DNA of 64,000 nt from Erysipelotrichales bacterium (GCA_910576855.1 CAJTJP010000009.1:28057-92056); one strand, 5' to 3'; counted from the stretch's first letter, positions 44,342 through 54,040 are shown. Program-made: numbers and translations. Notes: a model not told the origin generated them from the letters alone.

Positions 44342-44650
44342 ATAAACACCTCATGTATATAATTGTATAACCTAATCACCCAGTTTGCATAGACTATCTA
44401 AATATCGCTGTAGTCTTATAATATATTTTTAGGATTGCATATCGGCGATAAGATCATTTGCCGATACAATGCAGCATGCTTTTTTTGGTAAATTCTTCCT
44501 GTGCCATTTTACCATAAACACAGACATTTTGATACGATATTGTTTAAAATAACGATTTTAGTTTTGAATGAGATTGCTTTATACAAAAAAAGCCGCGATA
44601 CGATATTGCATTCTATAATGCGATAATCATTCACAGCTCCTTTATTACAA
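44342..44650. other. Intergenic region with hairpins, no gene seen
   Basis: AT-rich. It holds a TATCGGC/GCCGATA inverted repeat (44440-44466) followed, on the plus strand, by GCATGCTTTTTTT at 44476-44488, and an ATTGCATT/AATGCGAT hairpin near 44606-44625 that could end the surface-protein mRNA on the minus strand. The function of the first hairpin is unclear because no plus-strand gene precedes it closely. Confidence 0.4.
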
Positions 44651-47600
44651 TTATTTTTTTATCCCTTCAGAGTGCTTGATTAAAAAAATAAGAGAGAGAA
44701 TACATAAGAATAGATACGGCATTACAGTCGCACTGCTTCCCGTAACGGCACCCCCTACATTGTCACCCGGATAATAGCTGCCCTTGACGCTTGTATCGTT
44801 TTTCGGGGGAATCGGATCGGTTGTTGTATCATCTGATGGATCTTGTTCATTAAAATCCATCGTGTCATAAGGTAAATCGCCGTCAACATTTTTATTCGGC
44901 TTCCATTCCTTGATTTCAACAATATTTTCATCTGCGATTCCGTCATTATCGGTATCTACATTTTTATCGGGCTGTCCATCTCCTGTACTGTCGATATTGA
45001 TATCGGGAATCCAATCAAAATCGGTATCTATGTTGATATCGGGCTTGCCGTCATTATCTAAGTCAATATTGACATCCGGTCTGCCGTCCCCGTCAGTATC
45101 TATATTTAATAAGACATCCTTTTTCTCATCAATTGCCATTGTATCAAAGCTGAAGCCGCTTGTTGTTTTGTTTAATTCTGGCTTCCATTCATGAATTATC
45201 GCAATATTGATGATCGGTGTTTTACCGTCCTTTGAGATATTGATATGTGGCTTGAAATCTCCCTTATTGTCAATGTTGATATTCGGAATTCCGTCATTGT
45301 CGGTATCTACATTGATTACAGGCTTTACGTTTGTGCCTGTACAATATTCCTCTAAGATTCCGTTGTCAGGGTCTGCCTTGACACACTTCGTTGGCATCCA
45401 TTCATCTTTCTTTAGAATTACTAGGTTAAGATCGGGCTTGCCATCTCGGTCTGTATCAACATTCAAGTCAGGGATGCCGTCCCCATCGCTGTCGATGTTT
45501 AAATCAGGCAGTCCGTCATAATTTCGATCTCCGTTTACTACGATCCATCGATCAGGATTTTCAGGGTTCTTCCATTTGATATTCAAGTCAGGACACCCAT
45601 CCCCATCCGGATCATTAAAATCCGGCTTACCGTCTTTGTCTGCATCAACATCGATTTTCTTAAGTTCTACCTCATGACAGCTTTCGGTATTTGTATTACC
45701 TGCGTTGTCAGTCGGTATCACGCATACTTTGTATATCCCTGTTGTTTCGCTGATTGTAATGCTTGCTTTTTCGTTGGTAACTGTTAAGGTTCCATCCTTG
45801 ATTAATTCATCACCGGCTCTTGATTGCTTTTCTGTTTTATAAACCTTATAAGCAATTTCCTTGGTACCGCTAACCTTTAAATCATCTTTTGTATCATCTA
45901 TCGTGATTTCAAATGCAGTTCCCGGTTTGAAGAAGATGCCACCGCTCAGCTTATTAATAATATCTTGTAGCTTATTGTTGGTATCCTTTGCCTTAATGCC
46001 TTTTACCTTTGGCGGTGTCTTATCTATCTTAATAATCTCTTTCTTTTCCTTTGTGATCGCGCCACTGTCCTTCTTCATCCAAAAGCTTTGGTTGGTTTCT
46101 CCTTCCTTAGTGACAGTTACTTGATTAGGCTTCCATGTGCTTTGGTCTAAAGACATATTGATATACTCATTATGATCGCTGATGATGTTGACGTCCTTGT
46201 TTGTCCAGTTTCCCGTATATGCAGTGTTGTTGCCGTCATCCAGTTCTAAGTGATACCAATCATCCTCGATATTTTCCTCAATGATTGTGAGCGTTCCTTC
46301 TTTGAAGGTAAAGCTGTAGTTTGGATAAGTCCTGTTTAATGTATTACTGTCTCCCTTGATTGGATAAGATCCTGCGTTACTGTTCGTTTTTGCGGTTGTG
46401 CTTAACTTGATATCATTTTCCTGTATCACATCCTGTACACCGTCCCATGAAACTAACTTGTATTTGAAATCTTGATAGGTCAAGCTTGGGTTTTGTTCTC
46501 CCTTTAGCTTTTCTTTATCATCGATGATGATTTCAATCGGCTTCGGTAGTACCGATACTTGTACCTGTTTGCTTAACGGTGTTTCTCCGTCCGCCGTTCT
46601 TGTCACTGTGATCGTTGTCTTATTGCTTCCGCTGAATTGTTTCGCATTAAACTCGGCACTGTTTCCGCTTACGGTTGGATTGGAGATATATGTGGTATCA
46701 TCTACCTCAAATTTATACTGTACGTTCGTACTGTCCGCATCATATTGACTGCTTCTGATCGTGAAACGATCGCCGTACGTAATCTTTCCCGGACTCGTGA
46801 TTGCCAGTACATTCTCATCAGGTCCCATGATATGAAGGACACCGTCTGCCTCTGCCGCTTTATAGTTTCGATTCATCGGCTTTGTCGCATGTATCTTGAT
46901 ATCCTTTGGGTTTGGTTCACTGTAGTCATATTCGATTGTCTTATTATCACTTGTCCATGCGATAGAGCTGTCCTCGTTGTGATCTAACTCGATCAATACA
47001 TCACCATCGGTATCGATGACATCGTCTACCTCTATGACAGGAGTAACACTGCCGTTCCCGCTTACTGCGTAGATCGGATTCTCTTTGAAGCCGATCGTTC
47101 TTGTGCCTTTTTCTATATTGATCGGTAATTCAATCGTTTTATCGCTGTAATTTCCGCTAGGATCATGACTGGTTGCCTGTACGATGACCCTGCCCATTTG
47201 ATTATTCAACGAAGCATTCAATATCGTTACTAATCCACTCGCATCTACTGATATCACATCGGTAGGACTTCCTGCCTTTAGCTGATACGAAACTGTACTA
47301 CCCGTTGGATTTCCTGCGGTATATAATTGAAATGATTTACTCGGTTCATACGTTTCCGTTTTCGCCGAATAATTACTGCCGCTTTTCGGAAGCTCATTTC
47401 CTGCGCTGTCGGTATAGATGAAGTTTTGTGAGCCTGCTGTTACCGTAAAACTCAATTCTGTACTTGCATTTACCTGTCCACTGGCTCCTTGTTTCTCTGC
47501 GACAATGATTACGCTCCCTACTCCATGAATTGTTATCGCTCCACTATTTGGATTCACTTCGATAACATTTGTGGAACCATCCTTTATCTTATAAGTAACC

Positions 47601-50083
47601 GGGTTTGTATTACTGCTTCCTTTGACTGTCGCAAATACGCTCACTCCTGTATCTGTTGCCTTTACACTCTTTGTCGTTATCATATTGACTGCCGCACTTG
47701 TTTCATAAAATCTTAAATTCTCCGCCGCAGCTACTCCAACATTGATTGTGATCGGTATTTCTTTTGTACTCCAATTATCTGATACAGTTACTGTAATACT
47801 ATAACTCTTTACTCCAAGACTTGTCGCTGTTGTTTTGATAACTCCGGTATTTGAATCAACACTAAAGAAGTTCGCATCTCCTACTCCCGGTTTTATTCCA
47901 TATCGATAGGTTGTTGTACTTCCACCGATCGTATCCGGTGTTCCTAGTGTCCCTTTAATTGTTCCTATAATTCCATTTACCTTTACATTACTGTCTGAGC
48001 TTGTAAAGGTAGGTGCTGTTGTACTTGAGGAGTTAGTATGCGGTGTTACACTACCATCTACTTCGCGATAGATTACAATTTCCTTTTCTACAAATGAAGG
48101 ATTATAATTATCATTTCCGGTACTCGGATCATCATCTGCCGTAGCCTTGATTTTCACCTTACCAAACGCATTATTCCCCTGATAGGCAATCGCTCCTGTA
48201 TCAGGATCAATCGTAATCAATGAAACATCCCCACCGCTCACACTATAGGTAACTTTAGCTCCTGTATTAGGGTTCGCTGTCGCTGTTTCATTCCAAGCTG
48301 TTGACGCATCCGCTATTGATTTCTTGGTAGTATTCGTGTCATCAAAGGCAACAGTCAAATTTGTTTTATCTATTGTAACACTCGTACAAATCTTAGTTTT
48401 ATTAGTTACAGGGCTTGCCGGCATTCCGTCTGCATCTTGAGTTACTACACAAAATTTATAAACGCCTGCCTTTAAGCCTTCAGATGTTAAATCGGGTGCA
48501 TTCGCTTTTATTTTCACAGCCAGACTTTTAGCCCCGGACGCTTGATTGGAATCAAGTCCGTCTATTTCAAAATTTTGATAAGAATTATCACCGTTTGCGT
48601 CTAAAGTATAAGTAATCGGAAAAACGGTAGTAACAGTATCACTTAATTTCAAATCACCGATACTGTCTCCCGCATTTACATTTTTTCCATACTCCAGCCC
48701 TGTTTTCTTCGTAAAACTTACTGTATGTGGCTGATATTCAACAACATTGATATTCTTTGACTTTAATTGTGATGAATAAGTAGCTGCATTACCGGCACTC
48801 ACTGTTTCATCTACCAAAGAGATACGATAACTTCCGATCTCAAAATTAGAAGTGTCAATTTCAAATGAACCGTTAGGGTCCTTACTTATATTCTTATAAT
48901 AAACAAAGTCATATGAGCCTGATGTATTTTGTTTTTCAATTAATACCGACACATAATCATCACCGGTATAACTTAATTTATTACTCCAAAATAATTTTAG
49001 CTTCTTTCCTTTCGTAATTGAATTAATATCAGAAGACGTCGCTGTTCCGTTAAGATCTGTTAATGCATCAAAATCCACGTTAAGATTCACATTATCCAAC
49101 AGCCTTATTTTCATCGGCTGATATAAAGCTGCTTTATCATAAAGCGAGGTATAATTACAACCGCCTGTACAAGATAATTTTTCTTTATCTATATTAGACA
49201 CTTGCATAAGCTGACTTGTCGATGAACCGCTCGGATCTGAAACAGCGAAGACAACATCACTGAGATTAAACAAAATTGCGATACGCAGCGGAAATTCCGA
49301 AATCCATGAATTGACTGTTCCCGAGTTAGCCAAAGGAGAAAAAGCACCGTTTCCGTCTACATATCTTCCGTTGCTTCCATCGCTGCCGACTACATTCCCG
49401 TTTCCCGAAATATACGGTGTTTGATTTTTATAAACACGATCTTGGTTTTCTAAATGACCGTACCTGCCTACAAAATTATATATTTCATCGTCGAATTCAA
49501 TATATGACTGAGGAAAAACATATTTTATAACTAAAGGATCTGTTAATGACATTGTTGCTAAATCTTTATTTACATAATCTTTATCATATCTATCCATAGA
49601 CATATCTAAAGTATGAACTACCAAATATCTTTTTTGGACACTGTCAGCATCAATAGCAGTATTGATAGCTTTATAAATCGGCGGTAAATTACTCGTACTT
49701 AATATTGCATTTTCATATATATTAGATTTAAAACTATCACGAAACTTGATATTCATAATACTGTCAAATGAAATTGCATACATGCCGTTTGAGGTATTAG
49801 CCACTTCAGCCGGAACACTGTAATGACCGCTCTCATTATTTCGCCACAGCAGTGAATTATTTAACAGCAACCAATCAATATTCGTACCGTTATGTGATAT
49901 ATCAGTAATTAAGCGATCACCTTTTGAGAATGCTCCGCCGTTACCTGCAGGACCGATTCGACCGGTGATATTTCCGCCTGCAGTATACGTAGCGCTTGCC
50001 GCGCTTAAATAGCTGTTGCAGTACGCATAAGCGACAGTTATCGTAATCATCAACATTGTAAGTACCACAATCAATCTTTTCAT
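44651..50083 (-). CDS. Giant surface protein with cadherin/MBG-like repeats and calcium-binding D-rich repeats
   Basis: 1810 residues. Signal peptide ~1-30. A unique N-terminal region (~30-330) precedes a long series of Ig/cadherin-like beta domains (~400-1120) with repeats of the type V-I-S-V-D-A-S-G. MBG-like domains follow (~1140-1330), then domains ~1340-1470. Residues ~1475-1745 hold thrombospondin-3-like calcium loops, for example NIDTDGDGRPDVNID, repeated about every 13 residues. The end is AVTGSSATVMP, a membrane helix at ~1783-1800 and KHSEGIKK, an anchor-like tail. It should be an adhesin displayed on the cell. AGGAG nine bases before the ATG sets the start. A GAAACC-16-CGTC promoter upstream suggests control by the adjacent ECF sigma. 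Confidence 0.88.
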   Translation of the reverse strand: MKRLIVVLTMLMITITVAYAYCNSYLSAASATYTAGGNITGRIGPAGNGGAFSKGDRLITDISHNGTNIDWLLLNNSLLWRNNESGHYSVPAEVANTSNGMYAISFDSIMNIKFRDSFKSNIYENAILSTSNLPPIYKAINTAIDADSVQKRYLVVHTLDMSMDRYDKDYVNKDLATMSLTDPLVIKYVFPQSYIEFDDEIYNFVGRYGHLENQDRVYKNQTPYISGNGNVVGSDGSNGRYVDGNGAFSPLANSGTVNSWISEFPLRIAILFNLSDVVFAVSDPSGSSTSQLMQVSNIDKEKLSCTGGCNYTSLYDKAALYQPMKIRLLDNVNLNVDFDALTDLNGTATSSDINSITKGKKLKLFWSNKLSYTGDDYVSVLIEKQNTSGSYDFVYYKNISKDPNGSFEIDTSNFEIGSYRISLVDETVSAGNAATYSSQLKSKNINVVEYQPHTVSFTKKTGLEYGKNVNAGDSIGDLKLSDTVTTVFPITYTLDANGDNSYQNFEIDGLDSNQASGAKSLAVKIKANAPDLTSEGLKAGVYKFCVVTQDADGMPASPVTNKTKICTSVTIDKTNLTVAFDDTNTTKKSIADASTAWNETATANPNTGAKVTYSVSGGDVSLITIDPDTGAIAYQGNNAFGKVKIKATADDDPSTGNDNYNPSFVEKEIVIYREVDGSVTPHTNSSSTTAPTFTSSDSNVKVNGIIGTIKGTLGTPDTIGGSTTTYRYGIKPGVGDANFFSVDSNTGVIKTTATSLGVKSYSITVTVSDNWSTKEIPITINVGVAAAENLRFYETSAAVNMITTKSVKATDTGVSVFATVKGSSNTNPVTYKIKDGSTNVIEVNPNSGAITIHGVGSVIIVAEKQGASGQVNASTELSFTVTAGSQNFIYTDSAGNELPKSGSNYSAKTETYEPSKSFQLYTAGNPTGSTVSYQLKAGSPTDVISVDASGLVTILNASLNNQMGRVIVQATSHDPSGNYSDKTIELPINIEKGTRTIGFKENPIYAVSGNGSVTPVIEVDDVIDTDGDVLIELDHNEDSSIAWTSDNKTIEYDYSEPNPKDIKIHATKPMNRNYKAAEADGVLHIMGPDENVLAITSPGKITYGDRFTIRSSQYDADSTNVQYKFEVDDTTYISNPTVSGNSAEFNAKQFSGSNKTTITVTRTADGETPLSKQVQVSVLPKPIEIIIDDKEKLKGEQNPSLTYQDFKYKLVSWDGVQDVIQENDIKLSTTAKTNSNAGSYPIKGDSNTLNRTYPNYSFTFKEGTLTIIEENIEDDWYHLELDDGNNTAYTGNWTNKDVNIISDHNEYINMSLDQSTWKPNQVTVTKEGETNQSFWMKKDSGAITKEKKEIIKIDKTPPKVKGIKAKDTNNKLQDIINKLSGGIFFKPGTAFEITIDDTKDDLKVSGTKEIAYKVYKTEKQSRAGDELIKDGTLTVTNEKASITISETTGIYKVCVIPTDNAGNTNTESCHEVELKKIDVDADKDGKPDFNDPDGDGCPDLNIKWKNPENPDRWIVVNGDRNYDGLPDLNIDSDGDGIPDLNVDTDRDGKPDLNLVILKKDEWMPTKCVKADPDNGILEEYCTGTNVKPVINVDTDNDGIPNINIDNKGDFKPHINISKDGKTPIINIAIIHEWKPELNKTTSGFSFDTMAIDEKKDVLLNIDTDGDGRPDVNIDLDNDGKPDINIDTDFDWIPDINIDSTGDGQPDKNVDTDNDGIADENIVEIKEWKPNKNVDGDLPYDTMDFNEQDPSDDTTTDPIPPKNDTSVKGSYYPGDNVGGAVTGSSATVMPYLFLCILSLIFLIKHSEGIKK

Positions 50084-50217
50084 ACTTTTTTTCTCCTTCC
50101 TGCTCTTGTCCGTAAAGCAAACAGTTAAATCAAGCGTTATTACGCTGAAATCATTTTGAATGAATTTCTGTTTATAAACAGCTTTGAAAAAGCATACTAT
50201 CCCCTTTGTATCAATCA

Positions 50218-50243
50218 GACGGATTAAGTATCAAATCGGTTTC
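50218..50243 (-). promoter_or_regulatory. ECF-sigma-type promoter of the giant surface protein gene
   Basis: Minus strand GAAACC (50238-50243), 16-bp spacer, CGTC (50218-50221), the classical ECF pattern (AAC -35, CGTC -10). It lies ~135 bases before the ATG and after the sigma gene terminator. A TTCAA-N5-TTGAA repeat (50251-50265) sits directly upstream of the -35. Confidence 0.65.
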
Positions 50244-50403
50244 AAAAAAATTCAAATTTATTGAAATATTTTTTTAAGTGAATAAAAAAGGGCTTAAAAT
50301 AAGCTTATATTTACCTATAACAAAGACAATTTCACTGATAAATCAAATACTTTTATAACATTTTATATACATGTGATATTCTAAACTACTCCTCAGATAT
50401 CAA

Positions 50404-50424
50404 ATAAAAAGCACTGAATGCTTC
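50404..50424 (-). terminator. Terminator at the end of the sigma gene
   Basis: Minus strand AAGCA-TTCAG-TGCTT followed by TTTATTT, overlapping the stop codon. The stem is only five pairs. Confidence 0.6.
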
Positions 50425-51484
50425 AATACTTTTCCTCAATCATTGCTTCAAATTCACGATTCCATTCTCGATAAACAAGCATGCGCCAATAAACACCTTG
50501 ATAACGCTTCAATTCCTCATATAACGGTTTGATGCTTAATAATTCATCCTTGTCTTTTTCACTCATTTCCTTTTTACAATGCGCAAATAAAGTAAGCTCA
50601 TAATACGCATCCTCAGGATTGGTAAAATCACTTCCCGCATAGGAAACAGGTCCGAAATACCGTGTTTCCTCTGTTTCATAGGCGGTTGTCGCATCATTCG
50701 CAATGCCGCTGAGCTGCAGGATTCTGCCGGCACAAAAGACAATGGTCGCAGTTAAGGCAGCACATACGGAGATACCCGAAAAGCTCCATGAATGAGCATG
50801 CGGTTTAGGTAAGGTGAAGCCTGTAAATAAGGGCACCGTTATATGTGTTTGGGCATAATCATATAAAAAATACGCACTGAAAACAGTACCGAGCTCACTG
50901 CTTCTGAAATTCAGTTCAATTCCCTCTTTTTTTTCATAATCATGAATCAAATCCCTCAAAACCTCACGACCTCGCTTTAAACGTGTCTTTACCGTACCTT
51001 CGGGAATATGCAGAGCCTCCGCAATTTCCGTAATGCTTAATTCCGAAAAATAACGCATGACTAAAACAGTACGATAACGCTCAGCGATATTTTCCATAAA
51101 ATAATCCAACAGCTCTTGATCGGATTTAAAATGTAAATTCGCTTCGGGTATAAATGACTTACGCTCCTCCTGCTGCGTTTGAAACAGCATATGATCCTCT
51201 GGAAGCGTCGTTGTTTTATTTTTTCTGAACAGATCGCTTGCCTTACTGGCAACGATACGATTGATCCATTGCGTGAATAAACTGTTGTCATTCAATGAAT
51301 TGATGGATTTATGAACCTGCAGAAAGGTTTCCTGTGAGATATCCTTCGCATCTGCTTGATTTTTTGTGATTTTTAAGGCAGCATAATAGATTTTTTTATA
51401 AAAGCGCTGATAAAGCTCTTGAAAGGCATTTTCATCCCCCTGCTTTACCAATTCAACTAAATCCTCTAATATCATATCGCTCAT
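50423..51484 (-). CDS. ECF sigma factor with a C-terminal membrane anchor and outer domain
   Basis: 353 residues, about twice an ordinary ECF sigma. Sigma-2 region ~15-90 (FYKKIYYAALKITKNQADAKDISQETFLQVH) binds core and the -10. Sigma-4 region ~125-180 (RYRTVLVMRYFSELSITEIAEALHIPEGTVKTRLKRGRE) recognises the -35. Residues ~185-230 are a linker, ~233-254 one membrane helix, and 255-353 a charged, helical domain predicted outside the cell. No separate anti-sigma gene follows. The layout suggests that the sigma is held at the membrane and released by a signal or proteolysis; this is inferred. A perfect sigma-A promoter drives it. The next gene on the strand is the giant surface protein. Confidence 0.87.
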   Translation of the reverse strand: MSDMILEDLVELVKQGDENAFQELYQRFYKKIYYAALKITKNQADAKDISQETFLQVHKSINSLNDNSLFTQWINRIVASKASDLFRKNKTTTLPEDHMLFQTQQEERKSFIPEANLHFKSDQELLDYFMENIAERYRTVLVMRYFSELSITEIAEALHIPEGTVKTRLKRGREVLRDLIHDYEKKEGIELNFRSSELGTVFSAYFLYDYAQTHITVPLFTGFTLPKPHAHSWSFSGISVCAALTATIVFCAGRILQLSGIANDATTAYETEETRYFGPVSYAGSDFTNPEDAYYELTLFAHCKKEMSEKDKDELLSIKPLYEELKRYQGVYWRMLVYREWNREFEAMIEEKY

Positions 51485-51504
51485 AAAATCACTTCCTTTT
51501 ATTT

Positions 51505-51533
51505 AGCATAGTATAATTGTATTTTTATGTCAA
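51505..51533 (-). promoter_or_regulatory. Sigma-A promoter of the ECF sigma gene
   Basis: Minus strand TTGACA (51528-51533), 17-bp spacer, TATGCT (51505-51510), 20 bases before the ATG. A TTTCAAT-T-ATTGAAA palindrome lies ~80 bases upstream (51613-51627). Confidence 0.8.
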
Positions 51534-51846
51534 CAATAAAATCGAAATATTTTTAACAATGTGCACATATGAAAACACACGCATAAAATAAATCTTTATT
51601 TTTTTACAATATTTTCAATTATTGAAATGATACTATAAACTTTCATCATTTTATTCCCTTCATGTTACTTACGGTAATACAAATAAACAAGAATGCTGCA
51701 TCGAACATCGTGTTTTTGTTTTAAGTATATTCTCATTAATTATTTTTACATTTCAAGCTGTTCAAAAGATGATTTCATAAATAAAGTCACTTGTATGCTT
51801 CGATTGAAAAATACTGTAAAATCATTTCCCACGCACAAGTCCCGCT

Positions 51847-51883
51847 AAAAAAAGCTTCTCTTTTCCATGTTGTAAAAAGAAGC
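51847..51883 (-). other. Terminator-like hairpin with no attached gene
   Basis: Minus strand GCTTCTTTTT/AAAAGAAGC stem followed by seven T, 160 bases beyond the terminator of the 52.1-kb gene. The stretch 51534-52039 has no ORF I believe in; this hairpin might end a small RNA. Confidence 0.45.
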
Positions 51884-52039
51884 ATACAGTATCGGATGCA
51901 GTATCAATGATCAAGTGAGCGACAGCTGTGATACGTATCATACATAATCATTTTATTTATTACTACCTTTTTCAGTATGACTCTTTCCGCAGCGAATGAA
52001 TCAAGGGAAGAAATTAAAAATTATCGGTTGATAAGGCAT

Positions 52040-52074
52040 AAAAAAAGCTTCATAAGGTCTCCTCCCATGAAGCT
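52040..52074 (-). terminator. Terminator of the AT-hook-like gene
   Basis: Minus strand AGCTTCAT/ATGAAGCT, a perfect 8-bp stem, then TTTTTT, seven bases after the stop. Confidence 0.88.
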
Positions 52075-52080
52075 CTTTGA

Positions 52081-52767
52081 TTACAGTTCGGTAATATTAC
52101 CTTTTTTATCAGCCAGGATTACGCTCATATTTAAGCGTTCCTTTACCATTGTCGGAATTTCATTCCATTGACGACGATAAGTAAGTGAATCATTAAAAGC
52201 CATACTGTAATGCGTATTTAAATCATCGATATGCTTTATCACTTCACCTAGCTTTACCGGTAACGTCTGCTTTCTGCCGCGCTTGATGCCTTGTACGTTG
52301 ATTACCCACTTTTTCTCACCGTTGAAGGCCTCTAAAATACCCTTGTTTTCCTCATAGCTCCAACCGTGCTCATTCAGCCATGCCTTGATCAGGTTAGTTA
52401 AATCCTCGGTATTGCGCTTCATTTTTGCCTTGCGGGCAGCCAGCTTCTCCTCATCGCTTTTTGCCGGGCGGCCTCTTTTCTTGCCCGGGTAAAGCTGTGC
52501 TCTGTTCTCCATATTCTGTAATTGGAAACGAACGGTCAAATGACTGCCGAAGCCTGTCGATCCCTTCGGTCTCTGCAGAATTTCGTCTCCCTCAAGCATC
52601 AGCTTGTAGATTGCCTGACAGCAAGTCGGCATTGTCGCATGATTCGGCGACACCTCTGCGTGCAGCTCCTTTGAATTGATTTCGATTTCGCTTTTTCCCT
52701 GTTTCAGGGCATTTGCTTTTTTGTCTTCTATTACCTTTAAGTAATCTTTAATGCCGGGTCCTTTCAT
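52081..52767 (-). CDS. Unknown protein with AT-hook-like motif
   Basis: I do not recognise this 228-residue protein. The first ~80 residues look like a small winged-helix or mixed domain (DYLKVIEDKKANAL, NHATMPTCCQAIYKLML, GSHLTVRFQL). A highly basic stretch PGKKRGRPAKSDEEK near 94-108 contains G-R-P flanked by K/R, the core of an AT hook, so DNA binding is plausible. A second basic helix (ARKAKMKRN) follows. The C-terminal half has WLNEHGWSYEENKGILEAF and a helix end. GGAGG precedes the ATG. It is divergent from an HNH endonuclease gene 150 bases away and ends in its own strong terminator. Confidence 0.75.
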   Translation of the reverse strand: MKGPGIKDYLKVIEDKKANALKQGKSEIEINSKELHAEVSPNHATMPTCCQAIYKLMLEGDEILQRPKGSTGFGSHLTVRFQLQNMENRAQLYPGKKRGRPAKSDEEKLAARKAKMKRNTEDLTNLIKAWLNEHGWSYEENKGILEAFNGEKKWVINVQGIKRGRKQTLPVKLGEVIKHIDDLNTHYSMAFNDSLTYRRQWNEIPTMVKERLNMSVILADKKGNITEL

Positions 52768-52915
52768 AGTTTTTCCTCCTTATGCGTCTACATTGTAAAT
52801 GTTTTGTTTTGTCGAATACACGCAAACGCTGTCATTATACAAAAATTTTTTTGTCTGATAATAATTTTTATAGATATCTTTTGTTTTTTCCTTGTTTTAT
52901 GCACATAATAAAGGC

Positions 52916-53974
52916 ATGAAACGAGGGATACACTTGAATAAAGCTTTTTTTAAAAAATGCCTTTCGATTTTAGATATCGTGGAAGCACATGCGATTTCCT
53001 ATGCGGCATTGGAAACGGTCTTGCTTCATGAACTGCAGGATGATCATGAACAGCGCTTGACGGCACAGGTGTGCTCCTATTTGCGCAGCTGCGAATTTTT
53101 AAAGGATACCGGGAGAGGTATCGACCTGTCCGCCTGTGCCACAGTGTTTGCGAAGGCAGAGGATGACAGTCAGACAGAGGCATTAGCGTTCTTTGAATGC
53201 CTGTATCGTGTGGAAGCATATCGCAGTACGCTTCGTCAATGTGCTGCGCAAAAATGCGCAAAAACTTGGCTTGAAGAGCGCTTGGATGCAGTCAGCCTTT
53301 CCCTGCTGACACAGACCTCACTCCTGTTATCAGACCACGATTATTATATCATAGAAAATGAATATCGCAATAATATTTTTACAATAATTGGTGAATATAG
53401 TACAGAAAGTGACTTTTTGATTTCTAACTGCCTATGTGCTTTTTATACAAAGAGTGCCTTAAAAGACCATAAGGGAGTACTTTCCTATAAGAATACGCAG
53501 CTTTCGCCGATTGCCTATCCGAAGTGGGATATCATTCATCGAATCATCGAAACAAGCGGTGTGCCGACAGAGCGTGAGGCAATCAAGGGACTGCAAATAT
53601 TTTTCAAGGATACGCTGTTTCATGAATGCAATCACGCCTGCGTTTTATGTCAGCTTGATTTGACACAGCTGTTGATTGCATCTCATATCAAGCCGTTTCG
53701 TGAGTGTGCGCATATTTATGAAGCGATCGATTATCACAACGGATTGCTGCTGTGCCGCAATCATGACTTCTTATTCGATCAAGGCTATATCAGCTTTCAT
53801 AATGACGGCACACTTTTGATCAGTAAACAATTAGAAAAGCATGTAAAGGATAATGCTTCGGCCTATCAGCTTCACACAAAACAGCATCTGCCCGCTTATT
53901 TATTGAATGAGGAGCGCAAGCTGTTTTTAAGCTATCATCGAAGGCATATTTTCTTAGATGCAGAAAGTATTTGA
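52916..53974 (+). CDS. HNH endonuclease
   Basis: About 352 residues. The N-terminal ~215 residues are of no known type. The C-terminal HNH_2 domain is clear: H-x-C-N-H-A-C-V-L-C near 240-250, LLIASHIKPF near 257-266, and the catalytic region DYHNGLLLCRNHDFLFDQGYISF near 279-301. Such domains cut DNA and occur in restriction or modification-dependent nucleases. No DNA methyltransferase gene is adjacent. The start is unsure: the ATG at 52916 has only AAAGG, whereas a TTG at 52934 has GAGGG six bases upstream. It is divergent from the AT-hook-like gene. Confidence 0.8.
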   Translation: MKRGIHLNKAFFKKCLSILDIVEAHAISYAALETVLLHELQDDHEQRLTAQVCSYLRSCEFLKDTGRGIDLSACATVFAKAEDDSQTEALAFFECLYRVEAYRSTLRQCAAQKCAKTWLEERLDAVSLSLLTQTSLLLSDHDYYIIENEYRNNIFTIIGEYSTESDFLISNCLCAFYTKSALKDHKGVLSYKNTQLSPIAYPKWDIIHRIIETSGVPTEREAIKGLQIFFKDTLFHECNHACVLCQLDLTQLLIASHIKPFRECAHIYEAIDYHNGLLLCRNHDFLFDQGYISFHNDGTLLISKQLEKHVKDNASAYQLHTKQHLPAYLLNEERKLFLSYHRRHIFLDAESI

Positions 53975-54040
53975 TATTTTTTTCACCATCGGCAGATAGT
54001 ATTCTTAACCGCAGTGTCATTTCCCGGGCAATAATCCTAC

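Noticed and set aside
44440..44488. Plus-strand terminator in the 44.4-kb gap
   Set aside because: A hairpin and T-run are present, but no plus-strand gene ends nearby, so it is not listed as a terminator.
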